Part shown: positions 47,401-59,342 of the stretch, one piece after another
Position numbering within the stretch: the stretch's first letter is position 1
Layout: every line of letters begins with the position of its first letter
DNA from: Dallia pectoralis
Lineage: Eukaryota; Chordata; Actinopteri; Esociformes; Umbridae
Direction of reading: 5' to 3'
DNA: 64,000 bases
NCBI GenBank assembly: GCA_029465975.1
Contig: CM055759.1
Span: 11,200,744-11,264,743 of the forward strand
Position numbers and translations under genes: made by a program
The notes under the pieces: generated by a model
Seen by the model: the letters and a program-made list of their open reading frames with translations, nothing else
Database searches by the model: none
Told to the model about the DNA's origin: nothing

Positions 47401-50400
47401 GTGTGTGTGTGTATATATATATAGGGCTGAACGATATTCTGTTTTAACATCGACATCGCGATGTGCGCATGCGCGATAGTCACATCGTCGTAACATACGA
47501 TGTGAAGAAAGGTAGCACCCATAAACGTATTAAGAGAATGGTAGCACCGTGGATATATTGAGAAAACTGGATACAGTGTTCGACCGGAAGCCCCGTACAT
47601 TCTAACAAGAGTGCTCAAAAGCGCATAACGGAAACACGGAGCTTGGATCTTCCGCGTTGACTGGCCCATGACGTCATGATGGACATGCGCACAATAGCAA
47701 AATTGTTGTTTGTTTTGTCGTAGCAACCGATAGCAACATGCGCGTTCATGAGCTTCTCTCTCGTGTCTCTTAAATCCACTGTACACGTAGCGAACACGTA
47801 GTTTCATTGTCTAAAATATTCACTAACGTTAAACGATATATGTTGTCGTCGTTCTTGATAATTTACATGCTTACCTAAATAAACAATGGATGTATTTAGA
47901 CAACCGAGGAGATGTAATTAATATTATACATAAACGGCAAAAAAATTAGGATGTTGACCAAAAACAGGCACTTTGCCTGGAGTGTTATAAAGTTGTGGCC
48001 ACAAAACACCACCAATTTGTCTGATCACTTATAACGGCACCCGGAGCTCTTTCCGGCGAATACAAAGTCAAACCAAAACATAAAACTATTTGCGATGCCT
48101 TTGCCAGTGTGACACCTTACCAGAAAGGCTCTCAACGACAGAAACAAATAACAGACGCAATAACGTTTTATATCGCTAAAGATATGTTGCCATTAAACAG
48201 CGTCACCAGAGGAATTTAAGAAAATGATCCGAACCCTTGACGCGGTATGTTATACCATCCCGCACATATAAAAGCAGTATGGAAAATGCAGATCTAAGAT
48301 TGAAGCAGAGCTGTCGCGTGGAATACTATGCAGATTTATGGTCCAGCAGCACAACGGAGCCCTACATGAGTCTGACGGTCGGTGTGACGGAATGGTAATT
48401 ATAGACTTTAGCCTGGATTGATGGCTCGCAATATATATTGTTGGGAAAATCGTGCAGCCCTAATATATAGATATATATATATATATAGTCATATATATAT
48501 ACACACACAGACCAGACACTGATGGATCAGATCAATATGACTACGTGCCTAATATGCTGTTAGTCCGCCAATACAATGCTGCACTGCTGAGACATGGACT
48601 GTACAAGAACCCTGAAGGTGTCCTGTGGTATCTGGCAATAAGACATTAGCAGCAGATCCCTGAAGGTGTCCTGTGGTATCTGGCACTAAGACATTAGCAG
48701 CAGATCCCTGAAGGTGTCCTGTGGTATCTGGCACTAAGACATTAGCAGCAGACACCTGAAGGTGTCCTGTGGTATCTGGCAATAAGACATTAGCAGCAGA
48801 TCCCTGAAGGTGTCCTGTGGTATCTGGCACTAAGACATTAGCAGCAGATCCCTGAAGGTGTCCTGTGGTATCTGGCACTAAGACATTAGCAGCAGACACC
48901 TGAAGGTGTCCTGTGGTATCTGGCAATAAGACATTAGCAGCAGATCCCTGAAGGTGTCCTGTGGTATCTGGCACTAAGACATTAGCAGCAGACCCCTGAA
49001 GGTGTCCTGTGGTATCTGGCACTAAGACATTAGCAGCAGCAGATCCCTGAATGTGTCCTGTGGTATCTGGCACTAAGACATTACCAGCAGATCCCTGAAG
49101 ATGTCCTGTGGTATCTGGCACCAAGACATTAGCAGCAGCAGACCCCTGAAGGTGTCCTGTGGTATCTGGCACTAAGACATTAGCAGCAGCAGATCCCTGA
49201 ATGTGTCCTGTGGTATCTGGCACTAAGACATTAACAGCAGATCAGTCTAGTACTGTAAGGTGGATCAAACTTGTTGTTCCAGCACATCCCACAGATGCTT
49301 AATTGGATTGAAATCTGGGTAAATTGAAGGTTAGGTGAACGCTTGAACTCTTGTTCCTTAAACCATTCCTGAAAAATGTGTGCAGTGTGGTAGGGCATAT
49401 AATCTGACAAAAAGAGGACACTGCAATCAGGGAAAAACATCACCATGAAGGGGTGGAACAAAGCTTAAGTCCACCCAGTAATTCCCAGCAGAACATTGCC
49501 CAGACTAGAGCACCCTTTTCCTTTTCAGAGAGAGTTGCTGTCATAAGACATGGCCATAGTTTGGTAAGGTTGGTGAACACGTATGAAGAAATTATTGAGC
49601 ATCCATCCACACTGAATAAGATCCTTGATATTACTTATCCTTGATATTAGGCTTCTCTAACTAACAGCCCATCAGTAGAATCACCGTATCATATCAATAT
49701 AAAGGCACGTGTAATCAGTAGAATCACCGTATCGTATCAATATAAAGGCACGTGTAATCAGTAGAATCACCGTATCGTATCAATATAAAGGCACGTGTAA
49801 TCAGTAGAATCACCGTATCGTATCAATATAAAGGCACGTGTAATCAGTAGAATCACCGTATCGTATCAATATAAAGGCACGTGTAATCAGTAGAATCACC
49901 GTATCATATCAATATAAAGGCACGTGTAATCAGTAGAATCACCGTATCGTATCAATATAAAGGCACGTGTAATCAGTAGAATCACCGTATCGTATCAATA
50001 TAAAGGCACGTGTAATCAGTAGAATCACCGTATCGTATCAATATAAAGGCACGTGTAATCAGTAGAATCACCGTATCGTATCAATATAAAGGCACGTGTA
50101 ATCAGTAGAATCACCGTATCATATCAATATAAAGGCACGTGTAATCAGTAGAATCGCCGTATCATATCAATATAAAGGCACGTGTAATCAGTAGAATCGC
50201 CGTATCATATCAATATAAAGGCACGTGTAATCAGTAGAATCACCGTATCGTATCAATATAAAGGCACGTGTAATCAGTAGAATCACCGTATCATATCAAT
50301 ATAAAGGCACGTGTAATCAGTAGAATCACCGTATCATATCAATATAAAGGCACGTGTAATCAGTAGAATCGCCGTATCATATCAATATAAAGGCACGTGT

Positions 50401-53400
50401 AATCAGTAGAATCGCCGTATCATATCAATATAAAGGCACGTGTAATCAGTAGAATCGCCGTATCATATCAATATAAAGGCACGTGTAATCAGTAGAATCG
50501 CCGTATCATATCAATATAAAGGCACGTGTAATCAGTAGAATCACCGTATCATATCAATATAAAGGCACGTGTAATCAGTAGAATCACCGTATCATATCAA
50601 TATAAAGGCACGTGTAATCAGTAGAATCACCGTATCATATCAATATAAAGGCACGTGTAATCAGTAGAATCACCGTATCGTATCAATATAAAGGCACGTG
50701 TAATCAGTAGAATCACCGTATCGTATCAATATAAAGGCACGTGTAATCAGTAGAATCACCGTATCGTATCAATATAAAGGCACGTGTAATCAGTAGAATC
50801 ACCGTATCATATCAATATAAAGGCACGTGTAATCAGTAGAATCACCGTATCATATCAATATAAAGGCACGTGTAATCAGTAGAATCGCCGTATCATATCA
50901 ATATAAAGGCACGTGTAATCAGTAGAATCGCCGTATCATATCAATATAAAGGCACGTGTAATCAGTAGAATCGCCGTATCATATCAATATAAAGGCACGT
51001 GTAATCAGTAGAATCACCGTATCATATCAATATAAAGGCACGTGTAATCAGTAGAATCACCGTATCATATCAATATAAAGGCACGTGTAATCAGTAGAAT
51101 CACCGTATCATATCAATATAAAGGCACGTGTAATCAGTAGAATCACCGTATCATATCAATATAAAGGCACGTGTAATCAGTAGAATCACCGTATCACACC
51201 AATATAAAGGCACGTGTAATCAGTATCAGAATCCATTATATCACCACATGTACGTGCGGTTATGTATTGTGACCAGTCACTTCACCGGCCTACAGAACTC
51301 ATTATTCACAACAGCCTGATAGACAAATAAATGAGCAGGTCTGGTTTATGAGTCCAAACCAGAATCAGGGCTATATGGAGCTGTTCTCATGATCTAGTCA
51401 GAGGGTTCAATATGGTAGCAGGGCATCTAATGTAATCGTTTCATCTAGCTCAAGGCTGTGCTGTTCTCGTTGAGCATCTCTACAAAAGTAAATGCATTCT
51501 TGTGGTAAAACACATCCGTTACCAAACTAGTACCATGTGTATGTTAGTGTGGCAGACCTACAGTACAGGACAACCAAGTGTAGCGAAAAACGGGAATTGA
51601 GGGGATTGGGATTGCACATTTAGATTGGAGGCAGACATTTAAGATACACTAGAAAATACATGTCCATCTGCGGAAGAAGCATATACCCTGTATACTGCCG
51701 TTGTGTATTATCACATACTTGATTTATAGCATGGCTGCATTGGCTAATATTTATTGTTCAAGCTACGTAGCATGCAAGAACAATTTATAGTAATACTCAT
51801 CTCATCATCTAGAGCATATCTGCAGCCAGAAATTGTGTAGCAAAAACGTATTTCAAAAGGAGTTATTCGTGGAGCTACGGGATCTATAAATAATAATTTC
51901 AATTAATCATAGCTTACATCATGATAACAGGATGGTTAAGCATTCAGTCATGGCCATGTGCAGTAGATATCATTGTATTCTCCGTCACCTCCATCTCCTG
52001 ACTCTGCCTAACTGAACCTCCCCTCTCCATCTACACATCCCCTTTCCCTCAGGTCTGCTCTCCGTCTCCACCCTAGGGCTGGGAGGTGTACCGGTAAAAA
52101 CCATATACCGGTCTTCATGTATGTAACGGTATGGTATTTCTCGTCACCGCTATGTCACTCTGCCAGCTGCAAAAACTGAGAATAATATCATTTCGGAATA
52201 AACCGCGAGACTAAAAACCTTGCGCTCACTGCTCGACGCAAACAAACAAACGTGAGAAACGAACACCTTGTTGAAGTTAGATAAACGGTGAAAAAAAAGT
52301 AGCGGCATCGGCGAGTATACTGAAAGTACTAAAAAGCGCATAACGTCAACCGGTGCCATCCCTAAAACGACATCAGTACAAAGTACACTGGTTACATCCT
52401 TTCAAAGTGGAGTACCGTACGAAAGGAAAAGCAGAAGATGGCGCGATATTACGGATTCAGTTACTTTACACATCGCTAAGGACATGGTCCCTGTTCACAC
52501 AGTGGGAAAGGAGGGATTTAAACAAATGGTAAAAACTTTGGTTCCCAGGTATGTACCGAAAATACTTTAGTGAGACAACCTTGCTAAATAAGTACACTGA
52601 ATGCTGTGAAACAGTGAAAAGGGAGATTCAAACGTGACACACTTTTCAGGAGTTAGCCTAGTTCAATGACAGTGGGACACTTTTGTTATTCATAAGCTGA
52701 AGCCCTTATTTGAAGCTCTGATCTTGTCCTAATTTACTTCAATATTAACATTATTTTGTTATTCTATTTGGTACCATTCAACAGCTTTAGCAATTTATTT
52801 AAGTTATTTATTGTGTTATTTATTTTCTATTTGGTGCCATAACATGCCACGGTTTAGTACTTTTTTTTTTCTTCGGTTGCAAATTAATTTATTAGTCATT
52901 TCTTTAAACCTTTTATTTAACTGTCAGGTCGAAACGACGCAGAGACCTACTGGTGTTCAATGGAGGGTTTTTTCAAATAAATACCTTTAAATACCGTCAA
53001 ACATTTGAAAAATATCAGGGTATTACATTTAGGCCATAACTCCCAGGCCTATTCCACCTTATACACTGCTCCAGTCACTCTCAATGTCCAACTTTAAGAA
53101 AGATATTGCCACCTTCCGCTTCTCAAACGCACACCTTTCCTCTACCCTCCATCTTTGTCCTCTACCTCACTGACCACTGACAGTGTCCCCCTTGACTTTG
53201 ATATGGCGAGAGCCGTGCTCTCCGACTCAGCAGATGGGTCTCAAGGTGGGTCAGTCATCCTGCGCTCTATCACTGTGGCTCTTTATACCGGCCAAGGAGA
53301 CTTCATTCCCATCCTAGATCTAGTTCTGTTGTTGAGTGCAGCAGGAGGTCCTCTCCTCGCCAACCACTCAGGGCTTCTTATGCCCCCCTGCCCCACATGC

Positions 53401-56400
53401 CCCCTTACCTCTCCCAGTCTCTTCCTTGCCTCACACACCCTCCCCGTGCCTCACATATTGTGACTTTCATACTACCGTGTGAGAAACCTAACCTCCTGCT
53501 TCGGAGACGTCACCTTCAGTAGCCTACCGTGTGAGAAACCTAACCTCCTGCTTCGGAGACGTCACCTTCAGTAGCCTACCGTGTGAGAAACCTAACCTCC
53601 TGCTTCGGAGACGTCACCTTCAGTAGCCTACCGTAGGGGTGGGCGATATGGGAAAAATATCATATCACGATTTTTTCAGGAAAAATCACGATTCACGATT
53701 TTATCACGATTCTTTTTCATGTTGCTTTTTAAGACTATTTTCCAAATTACTGAGCTGCAATACAAGGAAATTATATCTCCATTTAAAAAATATAGCGATA
53801 CAAGGTAACAAAACATAAAAGGGAAAACAATTTTAAAGTAGCATATTTTAATCGCGTGTATATTTAATGGAAGTGCAATTGTGCAAAGAAGCACCTTCAT
53901 TCTCATCCGCAGCTTCACCATCCATTCATTGTGTAACCTGCCATCCATCTACAGCATCAGATGATCTACTGTGTTATCATCCTGAATTAAATGAATTATG
54001 AATTATCAAGTAAAACATTTTACTAAAATAATATGTAGCCTATTTATTGTCTTATGTAACCATACAATACAAAATTAAAACCATGATTTTAAAATGCACA
54101 GGCTATGATATTTAAATTTCTAAAGATCGAATAAATGAAAATCCATCAAACTGTATGTCCTATTTTGATGTAATAAATGCTAAAACATTTTAGATCACAA
54201 GCGACGCCCAATCAAATGATTTGCGCATGATTGGCCTTATATATTGCAACACAGACTCCTGAAATAAAAACATTAGGCTACAGTGTATAATTCGATCATT
54301 TACATTTGTAAAATGTATTAGCCTATAGTAATTACAGTCCAGTAACTAAGGCACTGTAGACAATGAAACACGTATTTTACAACACGGTTTGTATATTGGT
54401 CACGGTCGGGTATATTCTGCTGTTACCCGGTAGATACATTAATCAATTTCGTTTTATATTTTCGTTCTGTTTATTTAGTAAAACATATATTTCTTTATAA
54501 ACGTAGGCCTACCTCTTTTTTCTAGTTCATTCAAATTCAACCAAGCCAATCAATATATTATCTATGTATATTTCGCAGCTTTTGTCTGCCTGAGCAGGAC
54601 ACGCATACTAACCGGTTGCACTGCGCACAGTGTTCATTTGTGTTGTTATGAGTGCACATGAGACCGCAGCAAATTAATCGGTTACATATATCCAGTTTCA
54701 TGTAGACCAGACCAAAACGCGTCAAGTTTCATGTAGACCAGACCAAAACGCGTCAAGTTTTATATAGACCAGACCAAAACGCATCCAGTTTTATATAGAC
54801 CAGACCAAAACGCATCCAGTTTTATATAGACCAGACCAAAACGAGTCCAATATAGATCAGACCAAAACGAGATCAGACCAAAACGCGTCCAGTTTCTAAA
54901 AACGGGACAAGGTAAAATGCACGTATTTAGGAAAAGTCATGGAAGAACGAGGCTGTAGCTTTTCAACATTATATATTTATTTTAATTACTAACTGCGACG
55001 CCCGCGGGCATGGGCTGTTGGCGCTTCTAGTGTTAACACGCTGACATATAGCGCACCGCGCATTGCATGTTGATACGTGGCTGAAAAAACGCCATAGATC
55101 TGCATCTAATTGAACGTGCACTGGAGCGCGATTCTACGATATTTCCGAAAAAGTGAATCGTGGAGACATTTTAATAGTCCACGATTAAATATCGTAATAT
55201 CGCACACCCCTAGCCTACCGTGTGAGAAACCTAACCTCCTGCTTCGGACACGTCACCTTCTGTAGCCTACCGTGTGAGAAATCTAACCTCCTGCTTCGGA
55301 CACCTCACTTTAGACGTCAGTGTCTCTGACATTCTAAGGAAAATGATACCCAAGCAGCACAGAATACATGGTGGATCCACTGACCTGCCAGCCTTTGTCT
55401 GCAGTTCTGTAGTAGGGGTAATTCTTGGTGATGTGAGTGTAAATCCCATTCAATGTCAGCTGCTTGTCAGGGGCCATGGTGATAGCCTGCACGATAAGTT
55501 GGGCGTAGGAATACGGTGGCTTCGAGTCATCCTGTGGACAGTATGAATGTTACAGATACTTGATATGGCATCACAGACATGTTTGTAACGTTTCATGTGA
55601 TTATCTGGATCAGGTTTAGTAGCTGGGTACAGTTGCTTTGGTAACCAAACTAACAGGCTCGCTAGCTTGGCTAACCAAACATGCAACCTATTTTTACATT
55701 AGGAAATTTGAAAATGCCAATGATTAAAATCAGACTTCCTTACAAAGGCAAGAATATGAACAGATATAGCCATTTAATTCTACAGTAAGAGTTACCTGCA
55801 TGTCGCAGTTAATACATGTTCTAGAATGCCCTTTAAGCCAATCAGAAAATAGTATTTTATAATGTCATGGTCAAAGGTAAAGAAACTGGCTAACATTTTC
55901 AGATTTGATTGAAATAAATAAATCTGAGCATCAATTGGTTAGCGCACACAGACACAAGTACAGGTCAACAACATCGATTGGATTTTTGAATGGGTTCACC
56001 AGCAATCCCTCACAAAAATAAACAAAAAAATAAAATGATCTGTAAGAGCTCGACATGTCTCAGTTGGCTGACATTAAACATATCTCGCTGATCTTCATAT
56101 AAATGTGAAGACGCTCAGCACAGCCAGACAACAGATAGGAACCCCAGGGTCACTGGTGTTTTACCTTGGGACTGTCCCCTCCCGAGCCGTCTCGGTCATC
56201 TGTTTGGGAGTTCTCGTTGATGAGGTCGGCTGTCAGCACACGGCCCATCCTATAGCCAGACAGCCCCGCCCCTCTTGGACTTGATGGACAGGAGTTTGGA
56301 CAGGAGTTGGCAGCACTGTGGGAGACAATTTTTTGTATGTATTAAAGTCAGAGTGTGGATGTGTGATAAACATGGAAATCCAATTACGTTAGAAAAGATC

Positions 56401-58807
56401 TCAGCTCTATCAGGCATCTAAAAAGATTATAGGCGACCACGCAAGAACAAAAGCTTTCAAACGTGAGCCTGGAGTAGAAGACAACCAATACAGAACTTAA
56501 TTTATACGCTGGACATGTCGAGTGCTCCTCTTTGCCGACAGCTATTCAGGGTAAACTCTAGAGCATCCACTTGTGTCTTCAATGTAGACTAATTCAGTGG
56601 CCAAAAGTGACTGACAGTCTATTTCAGTTCAGCCAGATAATGAAGGGTGCTCACCTGGTGAGCAAGTTCCTTGATTAGACGGAAGGACCAAACATAAGAT
56701 CGGCATTGGAGCTGGCTTTAAAATCTAGATTTGAATAACCCTGATGTCAGCATGACAACGGCATGCCATGGAGGACCTGGTGTCTGTTGACTTCCTGCCG
56801 TTTTGATTAACACAACCAGGTGAAAGTAGTTCTGTACTAATAGGCGACTATTGTTCAGAAAACAAGTACAAGAACCAGAGCTGGCAGACACCCAGCAAAC
56901 CATAGTTTCAGTTATTGCACTGGTTCTGTCAAATGCCCCATGGTTCAAATGTTATTTCATCCAAACCTGATGGTGCCCGTGGGTGAAGGCAGGGGGCTCA
57001 CGAGATGGGCTATGTTGTCTGGAATGTTGATGGTTAGCGGCGCTATCTGGGGCTGGACGGGCTTCACCGGCGACTCCGACGCGTTCCTGCGCTCCCTCTT
57101 ATCGCTGGACAAGGCTGTGAACGTGATCTTGATGTTGGTGCTGGGGAACCGGAAACAGCACCTGGGGAACGGGAGTCAGAGAATGAACATTAGGACTGGA
57201 CGTACAGGCCTTTCAGGCCAACCAGAACTTCGAGCATATTAAAATGCCCCTTTCATTATAATTACTTTCTGACAGACACCAGAAGTGTTGCTATGGCTCT
57301 CTGGGTCAGAACAAGCAGAGACGCTGTAATAGGGTCTAGAGACCAAAGTGAGCCAGATGAGTTAGCCTATTAACTGGGTTTATATATGGTAGTCCACCAT
57401 GAAGCTTACATAACAGCTCATATTATTACATCGGGTATATTTGCATTGGTGGGATATATTTGGACCAAGTCATCTGTTATGGTACCAGACTGGCTTGTTG
57501 TGATGTGACATGATATTTTTGACCTATGTAAGAGTGGTCTGTAAAACAACTAATTAGTACCCGTTCTAACTCCAGATTTATATTTCCTACTAGAAAATAG
57601 TAAACATTTGGTTCCTGTCGGCATTAAAAAAAGACTGCTTGCTTTGCAGACAGAATATGAAGAATGAATGATTGTTCTTACACGCTATGCAAACATGGCA
57701 ACACTCTTGACTTAAACAGAGTTGACATCGGGCCAACGTGTGACCCATTGCACAAAAAGAGCCATCCAGTAAGATGTTAATGAGAAATGACTACCAGAAT
57801 ATGTTCAGCACACGGAAATCGTTCTGGTCTCAGTCTCGAGGAGCGGAGAGATTAATGTTATAGGGATTTAGTAACAACAACATTGAGACACAAATGTACT
57901 AGTCAGTCCAGTACAACTGTGGTCCAAATGTTACTTCAATAAAATGTCAGCTTCCATGTCAAGCCAATCAAGGAGTATCGACCAATCACATTAAGAGACG
58001 TATGGGCCCTGCCTAACTGAGTAGGCGGAATTCTTTTAAACCAAAACCAGTGGTTGAATTCTGGAAAATATTTGTATTCAGTATGAATTGAGCGACCACC
58101 TGACGTGCCGGGCTGTTATAACTCACACATATAGCTAGGGGTATACGATATTGAGTAAATACGTCCGGTAAACATTGTTCGCTCGTCAACTACATTCGGT
58201 AAAACTATAACTAGTATTACCGGCAGACATGCCGTCAACAGAGACAACATACGACATTACTACAATTACACAATACAATAACACAAGACAATAACACAAG
58301 ACAATAACACAAGACAATAACACAAGACAATAACACAAGACCGAGACTCGGTGCACAATTCCATCAGACCGTCATAACACGTGCCGCAGCCGGGGAACAA
58401 AACAATAACAAAGCGGAGGTCACACTTCCATCACCTTCACGTTAGCGGGTACACATGGACCTACAATCTAAAATAATACCCCGTACCGCATGGCAAATAA
58501 TCCAAAATAATACCCCATCTTACATTCGCGGGAGCTGCAGAGGTGGGGCGCCTCGTCTCTGGAACACCCCGTCCACGAACACCCCGTTTTTCCCGAGGCA
58601 CCGGAGATAGAACTCCCCGCTGCCGGTGCCGTCCTCGCCGGCGGTGAAAATCTCGAGGTGCCGGCGAGAGATGAAACTGGAGTGGCCCATGCTGACGTCC
58701 ACCGAGCCCTGCGACGAGTTCCGCCCGATGGTCGCCGACCTTTTCTTCATCAGGTATTCGAATTCCCGGCCCTCCAGCCGGGCGACTGCTGCCGACCCCG
58801 CCGCCAT
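44495..58807 (-). CDS. foxk2: Forkhead box protein K2
   Basis: Nine minus-strand exons give 612 aa: 58807-58524, 57161-56967, 56315-56165, 55531-55385, 46790-46597, 46439-46237, 46151-45894, 45787-45590 and 44703-44495. All are GT-AG with consistent phases. An N-terminal FHA domain (about residues 10-105: TIGRNSSQGSVDVSMGHSSF, SRRHLEIF) binds phosphothreonine partners. A forkhead winged helix (about 211-305: KPPYSYAQLIVQAITMAPDK, NSIRHNLSLNRYF, GSFWRIDP) binds DNA in the nucleus. The Ser/Thr/Pro-rich tail keeps RSAPASPSHTGGLSAHSSG and PKLAVIQEAQFAQSAPG. Human FOXK2 is about 660 aa; the fish protein lacks most of a Gly/Ala/Pro insert in the FHA region. FOXK proteins repress autophagy and metabolic genes. 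Intron 4 (46791-55384) is a sink for repeats. Confidence 0.95.
47339..47421. repeat. Compound (TG)n/(TA)n microsatellite
   Basis: Alternating GT and TA tracts directly beside a hAT element; similar TA/CA tracts continue on its other side (48463-48508), so the element landed inside the microsatellite. Confidence 0.9.
47422..48462 (+). mobile_element. Decayed hAT (ZBED-like) transposon
   Basis: The 1,041-bp element has ends TAGGGCTGAACGAT and, reversed, TAGGGCTGCACGAT. Plus-strand remnants include a BED zinc finger (CLECYKVVATKH, then TTNLSDHL in another frame with a stop), ITDAITFYIAKDMLPLNSV, EEFKKMIRTLDA and YYADLWSSSTTEPYMSLTV, in that order. These are hAT transposase landmarks in broken frames; the C-terminal dimerisation part is missing. 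The target duplication is masked by TA repeats. Confidence 0.75.
48618..49240. repeat. 48-bp minisatellite, about 13 copies
   Basis: Units of 'gaaggtgtcctgtggtatct' plus 'ggcactaagacattagcagcagatccct'. Length is 48 or 51 bp, so the minus strand stays open (VPDTTGHLQGSAANVL). It lies in foxk2 intron 4 in sense orientation, but no splice sites frame it, so translation is unlikely. Confidence 0.9.
49241..49455 (-). mobile_element. Tc1-like transposase C-terminal relic
   Basis: On the minus strand, LSDYMPYHTAHIFQEWFKEQ and, in a shifted frame, PDFNPIKHLWDVLEQQV correspond to the second and third catalytic regions of a Tc1-like DDE transposase. The usual third Glu (NPIEHLW) is Lys and the second Asp region is altered. 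It is dead and truncated. Confidence 0.65.
49670..51225. repeat. 43-bp minisatellite with a CACGTG E-box in every unit, about 36 copies
   Basis: The unit is aatcagtagaatcaccgtat plus 'cgtatcaatataaaggcacgtgt'. It varies at two main sites (atcACC/atcGCC and cgtatcG/cgtatcA), and the variants occur in runs. The palindrome CACGTG is invariant in the copies I read. It lies in foxk2 intron 4. Confidence 0.95.
51226..52065. other. Unassigned intronic sequence in foxk2 intron 4
   Basis: No gene, tandem repeat or mobile element recognised. Confidence 0.4.
52074..53051 (+). mobile_element. Second decayed hAT element
   Basis: A 978-bp element with ends TAGGGCTGGGAGG and, reversed, TAGGCCTGGGAG. The flanking octamers CTCCACCC and TTCCACCT agree at 6 of 8 positions, an eroded target duplication. 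Inside, the plus-strand frame ITDSVTLHIAKDMVPVHTVG plus KEGFKQMVKTLVPRYVP is a hAT transposase segment; the rest is deleted. Confidence 0.7.
53052..53470. other. Unassigned C-rich intronic segment
   Basis: Contains a 102-codon plus-strand frame (MSSTSLTTDSVPLDFD...) that I do not recognise. It resembles neither the flanking elements nor a foxk2 exon. Confidence 0.3.
53634..55212. mobile_element. Non-autonomous hAT element with perfect 8-bp target duplication
   Basis: A 1,579-bp element with ends TAGGGGTGGGCGATAT and, reversed, TAGGGGTGTGCGATAT. It is flanked by GCCTACCG on both sides (53626-53633 and 55213-55220). The subterminal parts hold 'atcacgattttt'-like motifs typical of fish hAT ends. 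No transposase segment is recognisable. Confidence 0.85.
54695..54890. repeat. About 30-bp tandem repeat inside the hAT element
   Basis: Six copies of 'tatagaccagaccaaaacgc' plus 'gtccagtttc', some shortened. Confidence 0.85.
58265..58342. repeat. 14-bp tandem repeat in foxk2 intron 1
   Basis: About five copies of 'acaataacacaag'. Confidence 0.85.
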
Positions 58808-59215
58808 CTTCTTGGGGGTTCTGATTTGGAGACTACGGAGTGAACAATAGGCGCGATTTGGAGAAAACCCGCTTCAGATTTGGCAGGCTTGAGAATTTTG
58901 TAGATTTCGCCAAAGGGGAATCAAATTTTAAACCAAGAACAATTTGGCTAGGAACGTGCCAGACCGGGGACAGCGGCTCCAACACACCGCCGCGACAGAG
59001 AGAAAGAGAAGGGGCAGCAGCCAACCAAAGGAGGCCAAATGGGCGGACAGCAGTTGATGGACGTGTCAATGAGCCAATTGCGTAGAAGAATGTGTCGTTT
59101 TTCGCCAATCAACATGTTCGTATTGCATGACCCGGTTCCCACTGAGGGCGGGGTATACTTCTTTTAGACAGTTTCATTGGTTTTCATGTCAGATCTCCAC
59201 CCACCCGGGGCACCG
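58808..59215 (-). promoter_or_regulatory. foxk2 5' UTR and probable promoter
   Basis: Relatively CpG-rich DNA upstream of the foxk2 ATG, with CCAAT-type pentamers on either strand (for example 59105-59109 and ATTGG near 59176) and no TATA box. The transcription start is not visible from sequence alone. Confidence 0.35.
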
Positions 59216-59322
59216 TTTGTTGATTGTATAAAGTAAGGTTGGTTGCACTGTAGGCTGACACGCAGATCAATTTGGGGTTCTCAAACGGATTTCCTTCCTA
59301 CACTCTCCATCTTCTGGCCCTT

Positions 59323-59342
59323 AAAAAAAAAAAAAAAAAAAA
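59323..59342. repeat. Poly(A) tract
   Basis: About 20 A residues between two copies of 'tcttctggccctt', suggesting a small duplication or a retro-insertion tail. Confidence 0.8.

Larger units (their letters stand above)
53471..55315. repeat. 53-bp tandem repeat split by a hAT element
   Basis: Three units of 'ctaccgtgtgagaaacctaa' plus 'cctcctgcttcggagacgtcaccttcagtagc' at about 53471-53633 resume at 55213-55315 with two further units. The intervening 1.6 kb is a hAT element. Units on the right differ (ggacacg, ttctgtag). Confidence 0.9.

Noticed and set aside
47319..47807. 162-codon minus-strand frame with HTHTHI repeats
   Set aside because: Its end is microsatellite and the rest is antisense of a hAT element whose coding remnants are on the plus strand.
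49670..51225. CRISPR-like regular array
   Set aside because: The 43-bp units are contiguous with no unique spacers, and the genome is a vertebrate's.
58626..59085. Plus-strand frames overlapping foxk2 exon 1 and its promoter
   Set aside because: They are antisense shadows of GC-rich foxk2 sequence with no recognisable domain.
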